From Clostridia bacterium (GTDB lineage: Bacteria > Bacillota > Clostridia > TANB77 > CAG-508), in assembly GCA_900758165.1 (NCBI GenBank), contig CAAEQN010000155.1, forward strand, positions 1 through 32,770: 32,770 nt of DNA, read 5' to 3'. Positions 16,491 through 24,648 of this stretch are shown one piece after another (positions within the stretch are counted from its first letter, which is position 1; the number at the start of each line of letters is the position of its first letter). The translations under genes and the position numbers were made by a program. Below the pieces are notes generated by a model that had not been told where the DNA came from, did no database searches, and saw only the letters and a list, made by a program, of their open reading frames with translations.

Positions 16491-19400
16491 ATGTTAAGAA
16501 CATCAAAAAAATTAAAGAAAATATTAGCTGTAATACTTTTGATATTAACAGTATTTAGTATTACACAACCTATTGTTTTTGCAGTATCTGATTCTGGAAG
16601 TGGTCGATGGGTTCCAGGACAATATGATTCAGGAATGAAGACTACTGATAGCAAAGGTAGTGTAGGAATTCTTATAAGAAGATTAATAAATACCACAACT
16701 AAAGAAAGATTAACAGTTTTTTGTGCAGAACATTTTGTTGACTCAACGACAGGAGAAATAGAAAATGCAACTCACATAAAACCTACAGATCCAAAGATGA
16801 AACAAGCATGTAAAGTTGCTTATTTTGGATGGTACAATAAATATCCAGACTATGTAGTTGATGGGGGGATTTTAGCTGGTGATATGAAATGGGTAAAACA
16901 AGATTATGTTTTTACTCAGCAAATGATTTGGGAAGTGTTAGGACAAAGTAGTGCAAGATTTATAGACTCAAGTATTCAAAGTCAATATGAAGCTTTTAAA
17001 TCAGGAATTAATCAACAAATGTCTAATGCTAAAAAAGAGCCAAGCTTTAGTAATGTTACAACAACTGTTGAAGCAGGTGAAAGTACAACTCTTACAGATA
17101 CAAACGGAGTATTTGCAGACTATACTTCTTTGGATAAAACAGTTAATGGAATTAGATTTCAACATAACAAGGGAGAAAATACAATGACTATTACTGTAAA
17201 TAGTGATTGTAATATAGAAGAATTTAGATTAACTGATGCAATGATGAAGGACTGGGGCTGCATAAAGGAAGCAACCAAAGATAATCATACAAGTGTATTT
17301 TTTCAATTTAGAGAAGGAGTACAAAATCAATTATATTCTATGCACTATAACGATCCTGTAACTATGTCAATGTATTTAAAAATTAATCTTTTAGGAAATA
17401 TTGAATTAACTAAAACAAATACAAATAATGATTTAGTTAATGGCGCTATATTTAACGTAAAAGGTCCTAATAATTACAATGAGAGTTTTACAGTAAGTAA
17501 TGGAAAGCTACTGATAGAAAAAGTAAGAAAAGGAACATATACAATTAAAGAAACTTATGCACCAGAGGGATATGTTTTAGATACAAACACTTATACAATT
17601 GAAGTAAAGCCAAATGAAACTACATCTAAGACAATTATAAATGAAGAACCTACTGGAAGTATTTCTATTTCAAAAAGAGATACGCAAACAGGTTCAGTAG
17701 CTCAAGGGGATGCCAAACTAGAAAATGCTATATACAAAGTATATGCTAATGAAGATATATATAATGTTGCAAAAACAAAAAAATATTATAGCAAAGGTGA
17801 TTTAGTTGCTACTCGTACAACAAACAATAAGGGAGAAATGGAAGATGTAACAGGATTACCTTTAGGAAAATATTTAGTGAAAGAAGAAAAAGCTCCGATT
17901 GGATATATGATAGATAAAACGGAATATGAAGTTAATCTAACATATAAAGACCAACATACTAAGGTTATTACAGGTCAAACAACAAGTAAAGAAAAGGTAA
18001 AATCAATGCAAGTCCATATTTATAAATCTGGAATAAAAGAAAATTCAGGATTAGTACCAGGCTTACAAGGTGCAGAATTTACAATGAAATTATATTCAGA
18101 TGTAGAAAAATCACTAGATGCAGGATATAGTTATGCAGAAATATGGAACGGATTAGATGAGTATGGAAATAGTGTAAAAGTAGATTCAAAAAGAGTTGTT
18201 GAAGCACAAAAAATAGCACCAAGCTATGAAAGTATTGTAACAGATGAAAATGGAGATGCTTATACACAAAATAAATTACCATACGGAAAATATCTAGTTA
18301 AAGAAACTAAGACTCCAAAAGATTTCTATGTTTCATCAGACTTTACATTTTCTATTACAGAAGATGAAAGCGAAATAGTAGAAATCGCTAAGAAGATAAA
18401 GCATTTATATGTAAATAACGAACAAATGGAAACTTATATAAAATTAGTGAAGAAAGATGCAGATAGTGGAAAAATAGTATCTTTAAATAGTGCAACATTT
18501 CAAATAAAAGCAGCTAAGGACATAGTAGACAGAGGAAATGGGAAGATTCTATATAAAAAAGGTGAAATTATAACACAAAAAGTGGGTAGTACAGTTTATA
18601 ATTCATTTACTACTAATTCAAGAAATTTAGTAGTAGTAGATGGAAGTTATGATAATATAAGAGATGAACAAGGAACTGTTGTAACACCATTATTACTACC
18701 AGTAGGTGAATATGAAGTGTCAGAGATAAAAATACCATCAGGTTATTTACAATTAGATAGCCCAATAAAATTCAAAGTAGATACAATTAAAGATTACGAC
18801 CAAGACAATACAGGAGATTATATTAAAACAGTTGAGATTAAAAATAATAAGCCATTTGGAACTCTAATAGTAGATAAGTCAGTAGCCTTAAAAGAAAATG
18901 TAGATACATCAATAGTAGATGTATCGGATTTAAGTGGAATACAATTTAAGCTAAGTGCAAAAGTAGATATAATTGATCCAGCTGATGGCTCAATTATTTA
19001 TAAAAAAGGACAAGAAGTAAATACTTATAATGTAGATAAAAAAGGTAACTTAAAAGTGGAAAAATTACCAATGGGAACATATGAACTACAAGAAGTTAAG
19101 ACACTAGATGGGTTAGTATTAAATGAAACAAAATATGAAGTTAAATTTACGCAAAAAGATACTACAACAAAAGTATATACAGAAACAAGAGAAGTTGTTA
19201 ATGATACTACACTTGTAGAAATCTCAAAAACAACAATTACAGGAGATAAAGAATTAGAGGGAGCAGAATTATCTGTTATAGATGAAAATGGAAAAGTAAT
19301 AGATAAATGGACTTCTTCAAATAAAACACATACTATAGAAGGCTTAACAGTTGGAAAAGAATACACATTAAGAGAAGATTTAGCTCCACTTGGATATGTT

Positions 19401-20687
19401 AAAGCTACAGAAGTTAAATTTAGAGTAGAAAATACAAATGAAACACAGAAAGTTGTAATGATAGATAAAATAGTGGAAATGACTAAGAACGACATAGGCG
19501 GCGAAGAAATAGAAGGTGCTGAACTAAAAGTATTTGATAAAGAGGGTAACATAGTTGATGAATGGACTTCTACTAATGAAGCACATAAAATTAAAAATTT
19601 AGTAGAGGGGGAAACATATACTTTACATGAAGAATATGCACCTGAAGGATATGTAATTGCAACAGATTTAGAATTTACAGTAAGTAAAGACAAAGAAACA
19701 CAAAAGATAGAAATGATAGATAAAATTGTGGAAATGAGCAAAAAGGATATTGCAGGAAATGAACTTGAAGGAGCAACAATAATTGTAACAAATACAAAAA
19801 CAAAAAACATTATAGATAAATGGGTATCTGGAAAAGAACCACATAGAATACAAGGATTAATCGAGGGCGAAACATATGTTATGCACGAAGAAATTGCAAT
19901 AGATGGATATGTTAAAGCTACAGATATAGAATTTACAGTAAGCAAGGATAAAGAAACTCAAAAAATAGAGATGATTGATAAAGTGGTATTAGTGTCTAAA
20001 ACTGATTTAGTAACAGGTGAAGAATTACCAGGAGCTGAACTTGAAGTAACTGATAAAGAAGGAAATGTCATAGACAAATGGACTTCTACAAATGAGCCAC
20101 ATCATGTTACTGGATTAGAAGAAGGCAAGGAATATACATTGACAGAAAAAACTTGTCCTTATGGATATGAAGTTGCAGAGTCTATAAATTTTGTAGTAAC
20201 TACTGACAAAGAAACACCGTTAGTTGAAATGAAAGATATGCCAATACTAAAAACGATAAAAGTAATTAAAGCAGATAGCGAAACAAAAGAAACAATAAAA
20301 GCAAAATTTAAGTTTGGAATATATGAAGATCCAGAATGTACAAAATTAATAAAAGAAGTTAAAGCAGACAAAGAAAGTGGAACAGTTACTTTTGAAGATT
20401 TAAGGTATGGAACATATTATATTAAGGAAACAAAAGCTCCATTCGGATATCAACTATCAGACAAAGTCGTTAAAATAGAGATAAATAATGAAGGGACTTT
20501 TGCAGATGGAGAATTATTAGAAGATAATAACTCTATATGCACATTCACTTATTATAATAAACTAATACCAAAGATTCAAACTGGTAGTGAAATGAATTAT
20601 ATATTGCTAATAGGTAGTGCAATAATTTCATTATTAGGAATAACAACAGGAATAGTTGTATTAAAAAGAAAAAACAAAAATAACTAG
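16491..20687 (+). CDS. Large SpaA-like thioester surface adhesin
   Basis: A 1398-residue wall-anchored protein: signal peptide (residues 1-27), then a thioester-domain-like region with a Cys in VFCAEH (about 78) and a Gln in FTQQMIWEVLG (about 143), the pair that forms the internal bond in thioester adhesins. Many SpaA/Cna-B repeats follow, each with a start like ELTKTN or LVKKDADSGK and an end with (K/R)E(T/E)xAPxGY. Residues about 908-1248 are four closely similar units of about 85 residues. The C-terminus has a sorting-signal-like IPKIQTG (about 1358), a membrane helix and KRKNKNN. The motif deviates from LPxTG, and the sortase encoded upstream may be specific for it. GGAGGAG precedes the ATG. 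Confidence 0.88.
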   Translation: MLRTSKKLKKILAVILLILTVFSITQPIVFAVSDSGSGRWVPGQYDSGMKTTDSKGSVGILIRRLINTTTKERLTVFCAEHFVDSTTGEIENATHIKPTDPKMKQACKVAYFGWYNKYPDYVVDGGILAGDMKWVKQDYVFTQQMIWEVLGQSSARFIDSSIQSQYEAFKSGINQQMSNAKKEPSFSNVTTTVEAGESTTLTDTNGVFADYTSLDKTVNGIRFQHNKGENTMTITVNSDCNIEEFRLTDAMMKDWGCIKEATKDNHTSVFFQFREGVQNQLYSMHYNDPVTMSMYLKINLLGNIELTKTNTNNDLVNGAIFNVKGPNNYNESFTVSNGKLLIEKVRKGTYTIKETYAPEGYVLDTNTYTIEVKPNETTSKTIINEEPTGSISISKRDTQTGSVAQGDAKLENAIYKVYANEDIYNVAKTKKYYSKGDLVATRTTNNKGEMEDVTGLPLGKYLVKEEKAPIGYMIDKTEYEVNLTYKDQHTKVITGQTTSKEKVKSMQVHIYKSGIKENSGLVPGLQGAEFTMKLYSDVEKSLDAGYSYAEIWNGLDEYGNSVKVDSKRVVEAQKIAPSYESIVTDENGDAYTQNKLPYGKYLVKETKTPKDFYVSSDFTFSITEDESEIVEIAKKIKHLYVNNEQMETYIKLVKKDADSGKIVSLNSATFQIKAAKDIVDRGNGKILYKKGEIITQKVGSTVYNSFTTNSRNLVVVDGSYDNIRDEQGTVVTPLLLPVGEYEVSEIKIPSGYLQLDSPIKFKVDTIKDYDQDNTGDYIKTVEIKNNKPFGTLIVDKSVALKENVDTSIVDVSDLSGIQFKLSAKVDIIDPADGSIIYKKGQEVNTYNVDKKGNLKVEKLPMGTYELQEVKTLDGLVLNETKYEVKFTQKDTTTKVYTETREVVNDTTLVEISKTTITGDKELEGAELSVIDENGKVIDKWTSSNKTHTIEGLTVGKEYTLREDLAPLGYVKATEVKFRVENTNETQKVVMIDKIVEMTKNDIGGEEIEGAELKVFDKEGNIVDEWTSTNEAHKIKNLVEGETYTLHEEYAPEGYVIATDLEFTVSKDKETQKIEMIDKIVEMSKKDIAGNELEGATIIVTNTKTKNIIDKWVSGKEPHRIQGLIEGETYVMHEEIAIDGYVKATDIEFTVSKDKETQKIEMIDKVVLVSKTDLVTGEELPGAELEVTDKEGNVIDKWTSTNEPHHVTGLEEGKEYTLTEKTCPYGYEVAESINFVVTTDKETPLVEMKDMPILKTIKVIKADSETKETIKAKFKFGIYEDPECTKLIKEVKADKESGTVTFEDLRYGTYYIKETKAPFGYQLSDKVVKIEINNEGTFADGELLEDNNSICTFTYYNKLIPKIQTGSEMNYILLIGSAIISLLGITTGIVVLKRKNKNN
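19210..20235 (+). repeat. Four tandem repeats of about 255 bp inside the adhesin gene
   Basis: Four adjacent units share patterns such as ELEGAEL, VIDKWTS, EGETYTLHEE, GYVKATDIEF and TVSKDKETQKIEMIDK. The middle two are the most alike, including a nearly identical stretch around SKDKETQKIEMIDK. Such near-identical units can gain or lose copies by recombination and may be collapsed in short-read assemblies. Confidence 0.8.
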
Positions 20688-20692
20688 AATTT

Positions 20693-20719
20693 AGAGTGAT
20701 ATTCGTATCACTCTTTTTC
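20693..20719 (+). terminator. Intrinsic terminator after the adhesin gene
   Basis: A 9-bp perfect stem AGAGTGATA with TATCACTCT closed by a stable TTCG tetraloop and followed by a T run. Confidence 0.9.
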
Positions 20720-20754
20720 TAAAATAAAAATCAAATTATAAGGAGGAAAATTAT

Positions 20755-21018
20755 ATGTTAAATATTACAGAAGTAAGAATTAAAAAAATAAATAAAGGGG
20801 ACTTATTAGCAGCAGCGAGTATATGTATAGACGATTGTTTTATTATAAGAGAAATTAAATTATTAAATGGAAAAAATGGTAGATATATTAGTATGCCAAA
20901 GAGAAAAGTGAAAAATAGAAATTTTAGGCAAGACTTTTCATATCCACTAAATAATGAAACAAGAATGCAAATATTAGAAGCAATATCAGAACAATATGAT
21001 GATACAGTAGAAGAATAA
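20755..21018 (+). CDS. spoVG: SpoVG-family RNA/DNA-binding regulator
   Basis: An 87-residue protein matching SpoVG over its length: LNITEVRIKKINKGDLLAAASICIDD at the start (family form ITDVRIRKV...GKLKAVASITFDD), then F-I-IREIKLLNGKNGRYISMPKRK and the helix with MQILEAISEQYDD. SpoVG proteins are small nucleic-acid-binding regulators, and copies are common in mobile elements. It opens the coupling-protein gene block after a terminator and has AAGGAGG upstream. Confidence 0.9.
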   Translation: MLNITEVRIKKINKGDLLAAASICIDDCFIIREIKLLNGKNGRYISMPKRKVKNRNFRQDFSYPLNNETRMQILEAISEQYDDTVEE

Positions 21019-21024
21019 AATATG

Positions 21025-21063
21025 GAAGATGTGAGAGCAAAAAAAGCTTTTGCATCTTCTTTT
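21025..21063 (+). terminator. Interrupted hairpin with T run; terminator or attenuator
   Basis: Outer arms GAAGAT/ATCTTC and inner arms GCAAAA/TTTTGC with a one-sided bulge GTGAGA and a 5-base loop, followed by TTTT. It sits between spoVG and the next gene, partly over a false upstream extension of that gene. Confidence 0.6.
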
Positions 21064-21093
21064 AATAATTTTATATGGGAGGTACTAAACAAT

Positions 21094-21714
21094 ATGCAAA
21101 AAGAAATTTTAACAGAATTGGAAGATTTAAGAGATGAAACAGAGTTTATTATCAATAATCAAGAAATTGTTGAAAATAAGCATGTAGAGAATTATTTAAG
21201 AAGTTTTGAAAGAATAAGAAATAATTTGTTTAACAAGATAAAATTAAGCAATAAATATGAAGTAAATGAACAAGATAAAATAACTTATTTGAATGATAGA
21301 TATAGTGCAACAGTAGAAAATGATGTTTTAAAAATATACATTCCTGAAGTAATACCAAAGTACAAAAATATTAACAATTACGCATATAAAAATATAATGC
21401 TAAATGTTATGGATAAAACAAAAGAATATAAAGATTTATTCAATAAAGAACTAGTGTTTGTATTTATAAAAGTAGTAGAAAATCAGAAGAATATTGATAT
21501 AGATAATAAGTTTATAAAACCTATTGTAGATGGTCTTGTACTATCAAAAGTAATAGCTGATGACAATATAAATAACATGTTTTATGGCGTACTTGGAACA
21601 ACCAATAAAAAGAAAAAACCATATACAGAAGTGTATGTTTTTAGAGGTCAAAAAATGCTAGATTTTATTAAAAATCAAATAGAAGCGGATACAAAATTAA
21701 GCTCAAACGGATAG
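21094..21714 (+). CDS. RusA-like protein of unknown function
   Basis: A 206-residue protein when started at ATG 21094, which follows GGGAGGT; an earlier ATG at 21022 lies within a hairpin and has no ribosome-binding site. The N-terminal third is charged and helical. The C-terminal half has the pattern IDIDNKFIKPIVDGLVLSKV followed by IADDNIN, closely like the metal-binding signature of RusA-type Holliday-junction endonucleases (DxDN, then K, D, and later DD). The domain order differs from RusA, so I call it RusA-like only. It could process DNA branches in replication or transfer. Confidence 0.5.
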   Translation: MQKEILTELEDLRDETEFIINNQEIVENKHVENYLRSFERIRNNLFNKIKLSNKYEVNEQDKITYLNDRYSATVENDVLKIYIPEVIPKYKNINNYAYKNIMLNVMDKTKEYKDLFNKELVFVFIKVVENQKNIDIDNKFIKPIVDGLVLSKVIADDNINNMFYGVLGTTNKKKKPYTEVYVFRGQKMLDFIKNQIEADTKLSSNG

Positions 21715-21741
21715 GTTAAAGTATCCGTTTGAAGTGTTTTT
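21703..21741 (+). terminator. Hairpin overlapping the stop codon of the RusA-like gene
   Basis: An 11-bp perfect stem TCAAACGGATA with TATCCGTTTGA and an 8-base loop, followed by AGTGTTTTT. The stop codon lies in the hairpin. The T run is displaced by four bases, so termination strength is uncertain. Confidence 0.65.
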
Positions 21742-21914
21742 AGAGTATTTTCAAACGGAGAGTTTGACTATATTAAAAATGTCTAAAAATAAGGCAATAG
21801 AGAAAAACACCCTGTGTCTTGTTTAGCGTGTAAGACACATAGTAAGGATTAAGGTGTGCAAAAAGGGTGTGTCATATAGAAAAGAAAAAAGGAAGGAGTG
21901 GTTGAAGGAATGGG
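21742..21914. other. Intergenic region with nested inverted repeats; oriT or leader candidate
   Basis: Between the RusA-like gene and the mobilisation genes there are: TCAAAC/GTTTGA arms around 21751-21768; an 8-bp perfect pair TGTGTCTT (21813-21820) and AAGACACA (21832-21839) with an 11-base loop; and ACACCCT (21807-21813) facing AGGGTGT (21864-21870), which would enclose or compete with that stem. Such nested repeats directly upstream of a mobilisation protein and VirD4 are typical of transfer origins or of a structured mRNA leader. Confidence 0.45.
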
Positions 21915-22836
21915 ATGGTAAGATTAACTCGGAAAAGATACAGAAGTTTTGATGTTTCTAGGTAAGTATAAACTGATGCTTGGTTCGGATTGTAAGCTGA
22001 TATATGGAACAGTAGATTATCATAGGAAAAGGTTGAAAGTTTTAGAGAGCGAAAGGTATATAAGAAGAGTAAACAGGTTATATATAAAATTGGATGATAA
22101 AGGAACAAGGCTAGTAAAAGAATTTGGATATGATTATAGTTACAAATGTAGAAGAAAAGAATATGTTGATAGATTAAATGAAATAGCAAAAGTAGCAGCA
22201 TTGACATTAGACAGTAATATTGATTTTATTGCTAGTTGGAATATAAAAGATGATGATATATTTACAGAGCAATCTCGAAAATATTTAGGAAAGATGATAT
22301 TTCAGGAAAAAGAATTTATTGTTTATTATATAGCAAATGGAAAAAGAAAACCTTATGTAAGTCAAATATTAAATGATATAAGAAAATTAGTCAGCTATAA
22401 AAATATAATGATTTTTGTAGAAGATTTTAATTTGATAAAAGCAAAAAGAAATTTTGTATTTGGAAATGATTCTACAGTAATAATAAATCCAATACCTGAA
22501 AATTTTAATTTGATGAGAAGATATGAAGATATAGATTTTTATGAAATTATTAAGCAGATATATTCTAATATAGAAGTTCTATTGTCTAACTGGGAAAAAG
22601 CAGATTATATGACAGAAGATAGAACTTATATATTTTTTATGCCATTTATAGATACAGAAAGACTTTATGGATTAAATAAGTTTTACAATAATAATAAAAA
22701 CATAATACGAAAAATAGATATTATAACTTTGAAAGAAAATAAAGAAAAAATAGAAGAAATACTAACTAACAAAACAAACATTGTAGAAATGGACGAGTGG
22801 CTAGGAGGTATTGATGGGGAAAGACAAGAAAAGTAA
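21915..22836 (+). CDS. Replication-relaxation-like winged-helix protein, read with a +1 shift at codon 6
   Basis: From ATG 21915 the zero frame reads MVRLT and meets CGG at 21930-21932. Skipping the C gives GKDTEVLMFLGKYKLMLGSD and an open frame to 22836, for about 306 residues in all. The composite N-terminus (RLTGKDTEVLMFL) restores the first helix of the winged-helix domain of replication-relaxation-like proteins, which usually begin with RLT-x-RD-x-x-(I/V)L. Such genes often lie directly before virD4 in these elements, as here, with an overlap. An alternative is a start within the second frame (TTG 21949 or ATG 21952), but neither has a good ribosome-binding site. AAGGA precedes ATG 21915. 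Confidence 0.68.
21930..21932 (+). other. CGG +1 recoding site 7 (ACT CGG A)
   Basis: In-frame CGG at codon 6. The downstream frame starts at 21931 with GGA AAA GAT. Without the shift the product is a 16-residue peptide. Confidence 0.6.
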
Positions 22837-24593
22837 AATATCTTTATTTTTTTTACTTTCTTACATTGTTTTAATACCATTAATTAATGGTTTTATGAAA
22901 ATACTAGAAAAATGCTTTAATACTAATTTAAACACGATAGATATAAATTTTTTGAATTTGTTTACTGTAATATTCAGAAATGGAACAATATTTATTATAT
23001 GGGTAATATTAAATTTAATTATCATATTAGTTGCAAAAAATATAAGTACAACAAAACAGAACGCAAAGATAGAAGTAGAAGGTGTAAATCTAAAAAAGAA
23101 AGATGGAACATTTGGAACAGCGGATTGGGGAAACAAACAAGAAATACAAGAATATTTAAGTATAGGAAAAAGAGATGGAATTATTCTAGGAGAAACTGAT
23201 GAACAAGAAATAATTACTCTACCTATGAACACATATTTAAACAAAAATATTGCTGTGTTTGGCTCCAGCGGTAGTAAAAAGTCTCGTGGTTTTGCAATAC
23301 CGAACGGAATTGAATTGGTACAAGAGGAAGTGCAAGAAGCAATTCAAAGACAGATGAGTTTGGTATTTACTGATCCAAAAGGGGAATTATACAGAAAACT
23401 TGCAAAATATCTTGAAACAAAAGGATATGATGTAGAAGTATTTAATTTAGTAAATCCAACATTTTCGAATGGTGCAAGATTTATAAACTTTGTAGAAGAT
23501 GAAACAGATGCACAAATCTTTAGCCAAATAGTAATAGAGGGAACACAATTAAGTAGAAGGTCTAGTGGAGATGAGTTTTGGAACAGAGGTGAACAAAATT
23601 TACTGAAAGCATTATTGCTATATGTTATTAAATATGTAAAAAAAGAAGAAGACAAGAGTATGGGATTTATCTATGATGCATTAGCAAGTGGAAATATAAA
23701 ACAAATAGATAAATTGTTTTATGATACTGAAGGTCCAACAAAACTAAGTTATAACATATATGCACAGGCGACAGATATAGTAAAGCAATCAGTTGTTACA
23801 GGACTTGCTACAAGACTTCAAATATTCCAAACAGATAAAATAAGAAACATTACAAATAAGGATGAAATCAATTTTGAGAATATAGGAAATAAAAAGACTT
23901 GTGTATTTGTTGTTACAAGTGATACAAATAGTGCGTTTGACTTCCTTTCGACATTATTCTTTTCGTTCTTGTTCATAAAGTTAATAAAACAAGCAGATGA
24001 AAATCCAGATGGTAGATTAAAAGTTGAAACATCATTGATATTAGATGAGTTTACAAACATAGGTAGAATTGTAGATTTTGAGAAGAAATTAGCAACAACG
24101 AGAAGTAGGGGTATCAATATATTTATGATATTCCAAAATATAGCTCAGTTAAAGAATAGATATGATAATGATGTTTGGCAAGAAATATTAGGTAACGCCG
24201 ATACCAAAATATGCATGGGTTGTCGGAGATATTTTAACAGCGGAGTATATCACTGAATATCTTGGAGTTGCAACTGTAGAAACTAATGCTATTAGGAAAG
24301 AAGCGGGATTTGATGGTAAATTTACTTATGGAATGGAAAACATAGCAACAAATAAAAGAAATTTAATGAATCCAGATGAATTATTAAAATTAGATAATAA
24401 TAAAGAGATAGTTATAGTTAGGGGTAGAAAACCTTTTATATGTAATAAATATGATTATTCTAAACATATTGAAGCAAGTAAGATGGAAGATATGACAATA
24501 GAAGAACAAAGAGAAAGATTTAAAGACAATGTAGAAAATGAAAAAAATAAGCAGCAACCTAAAAAGGTTAAATATAGTTTTAAAGATTTTTAG
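22814..24593 (+). CDS. virD4: VirD4/TraG-type coupling protein, read with a +1 shift at CGG
   Basis: Composite of about 592 residues. Two N-terminal membrane helices (about 10-30 and 55-80) precede GTADWG and the Walker A region FGSSGSKKSRGF, where the usual second Gly is Lys; this clade often has a bulky residue there. Then come FTDPKGELYRKLAKYLE, Walker B SLILDEFTNIG and FMIFQNIAQLKNRY. The zero frame reaches KICMGC and CGG at 24224-24226; the +1 frame gives GDILTAEYITEYLGVATVE, the exact family continuation, and ends at 24593. The coupling protein brings the DNA-relaxase complex to the channel. ATG 22814 follows AGGAGG and overlaps the previous gene. Confidence 0.9.
24224..24226 (+). other. 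CGG +1 recoding site 8 (TGT CGG A)
   Basis: In-frame CGG near codon 471. The downstream frame starts at 24225 with GGA GAT ATT. The zero frame stops at 24254-24256. The join matches the conserved GC-x-D-x-LTA segment of VirD4 without a gap. Confidence 0.82.
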
Positions 24594-24648
24594 TGGTTTT
24601 AGGTTAGACCGTAAAACCTAAATAGAAAAAGTAAGAAGGTGAAAAGTT

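Noticed and set aside
21022..21093. N-terminal extension of the RusA-like protein from ATG 21022
   Set aside because: No ribosome-binding site, and it encodes a hairpin-T structure; ATG 21094 has GGGAGGT at good spacing.
23268..23290. VirD4 Walker A with Lys in place of the second Gly as an inactivating change
   Set aside because: Bulky residues at this position occur in related coupling proteins of Gram-positive elements, and the rest of the motif and Walker B are intact.
8102..24593. The frame breaks as ordinary pseudogene decay
   Set aside because: All eight are the same event (a C before GGN creating an in-frame CGG), none is accompanied by other stops or deletions, and the joined proteins match their families exactly. 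Decay would scatter stops and indels, as in the pglZ remnant.
8102..24593. The frame breaks as sequencing or assembly error
   Set aside because: Indel errors favour homopolymers. None of these sites is a C homopolymer, and many other WGGA sites in the window are intact. A methylation-linked basecalling artefact cannot be fully excluded without raw reads, so it is kept as a stated refutation test.
8102..24593. Simple reassignment of CGG to another amino acid such as Trp or Gln
   Set aside because: Reading CGG in frame as any residue leads to stop codons shortly after and loses the conserved downstream motifs; a frame change is required.
8102..24593. Classical P-site slippage or prfB-like Shine-Dalgarno-stimulated shift
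   Set aside because: Only the TTT C sites allow good re-pairing, the other P-site codons do not, and no common upstream purine-rich stimulator is seen.
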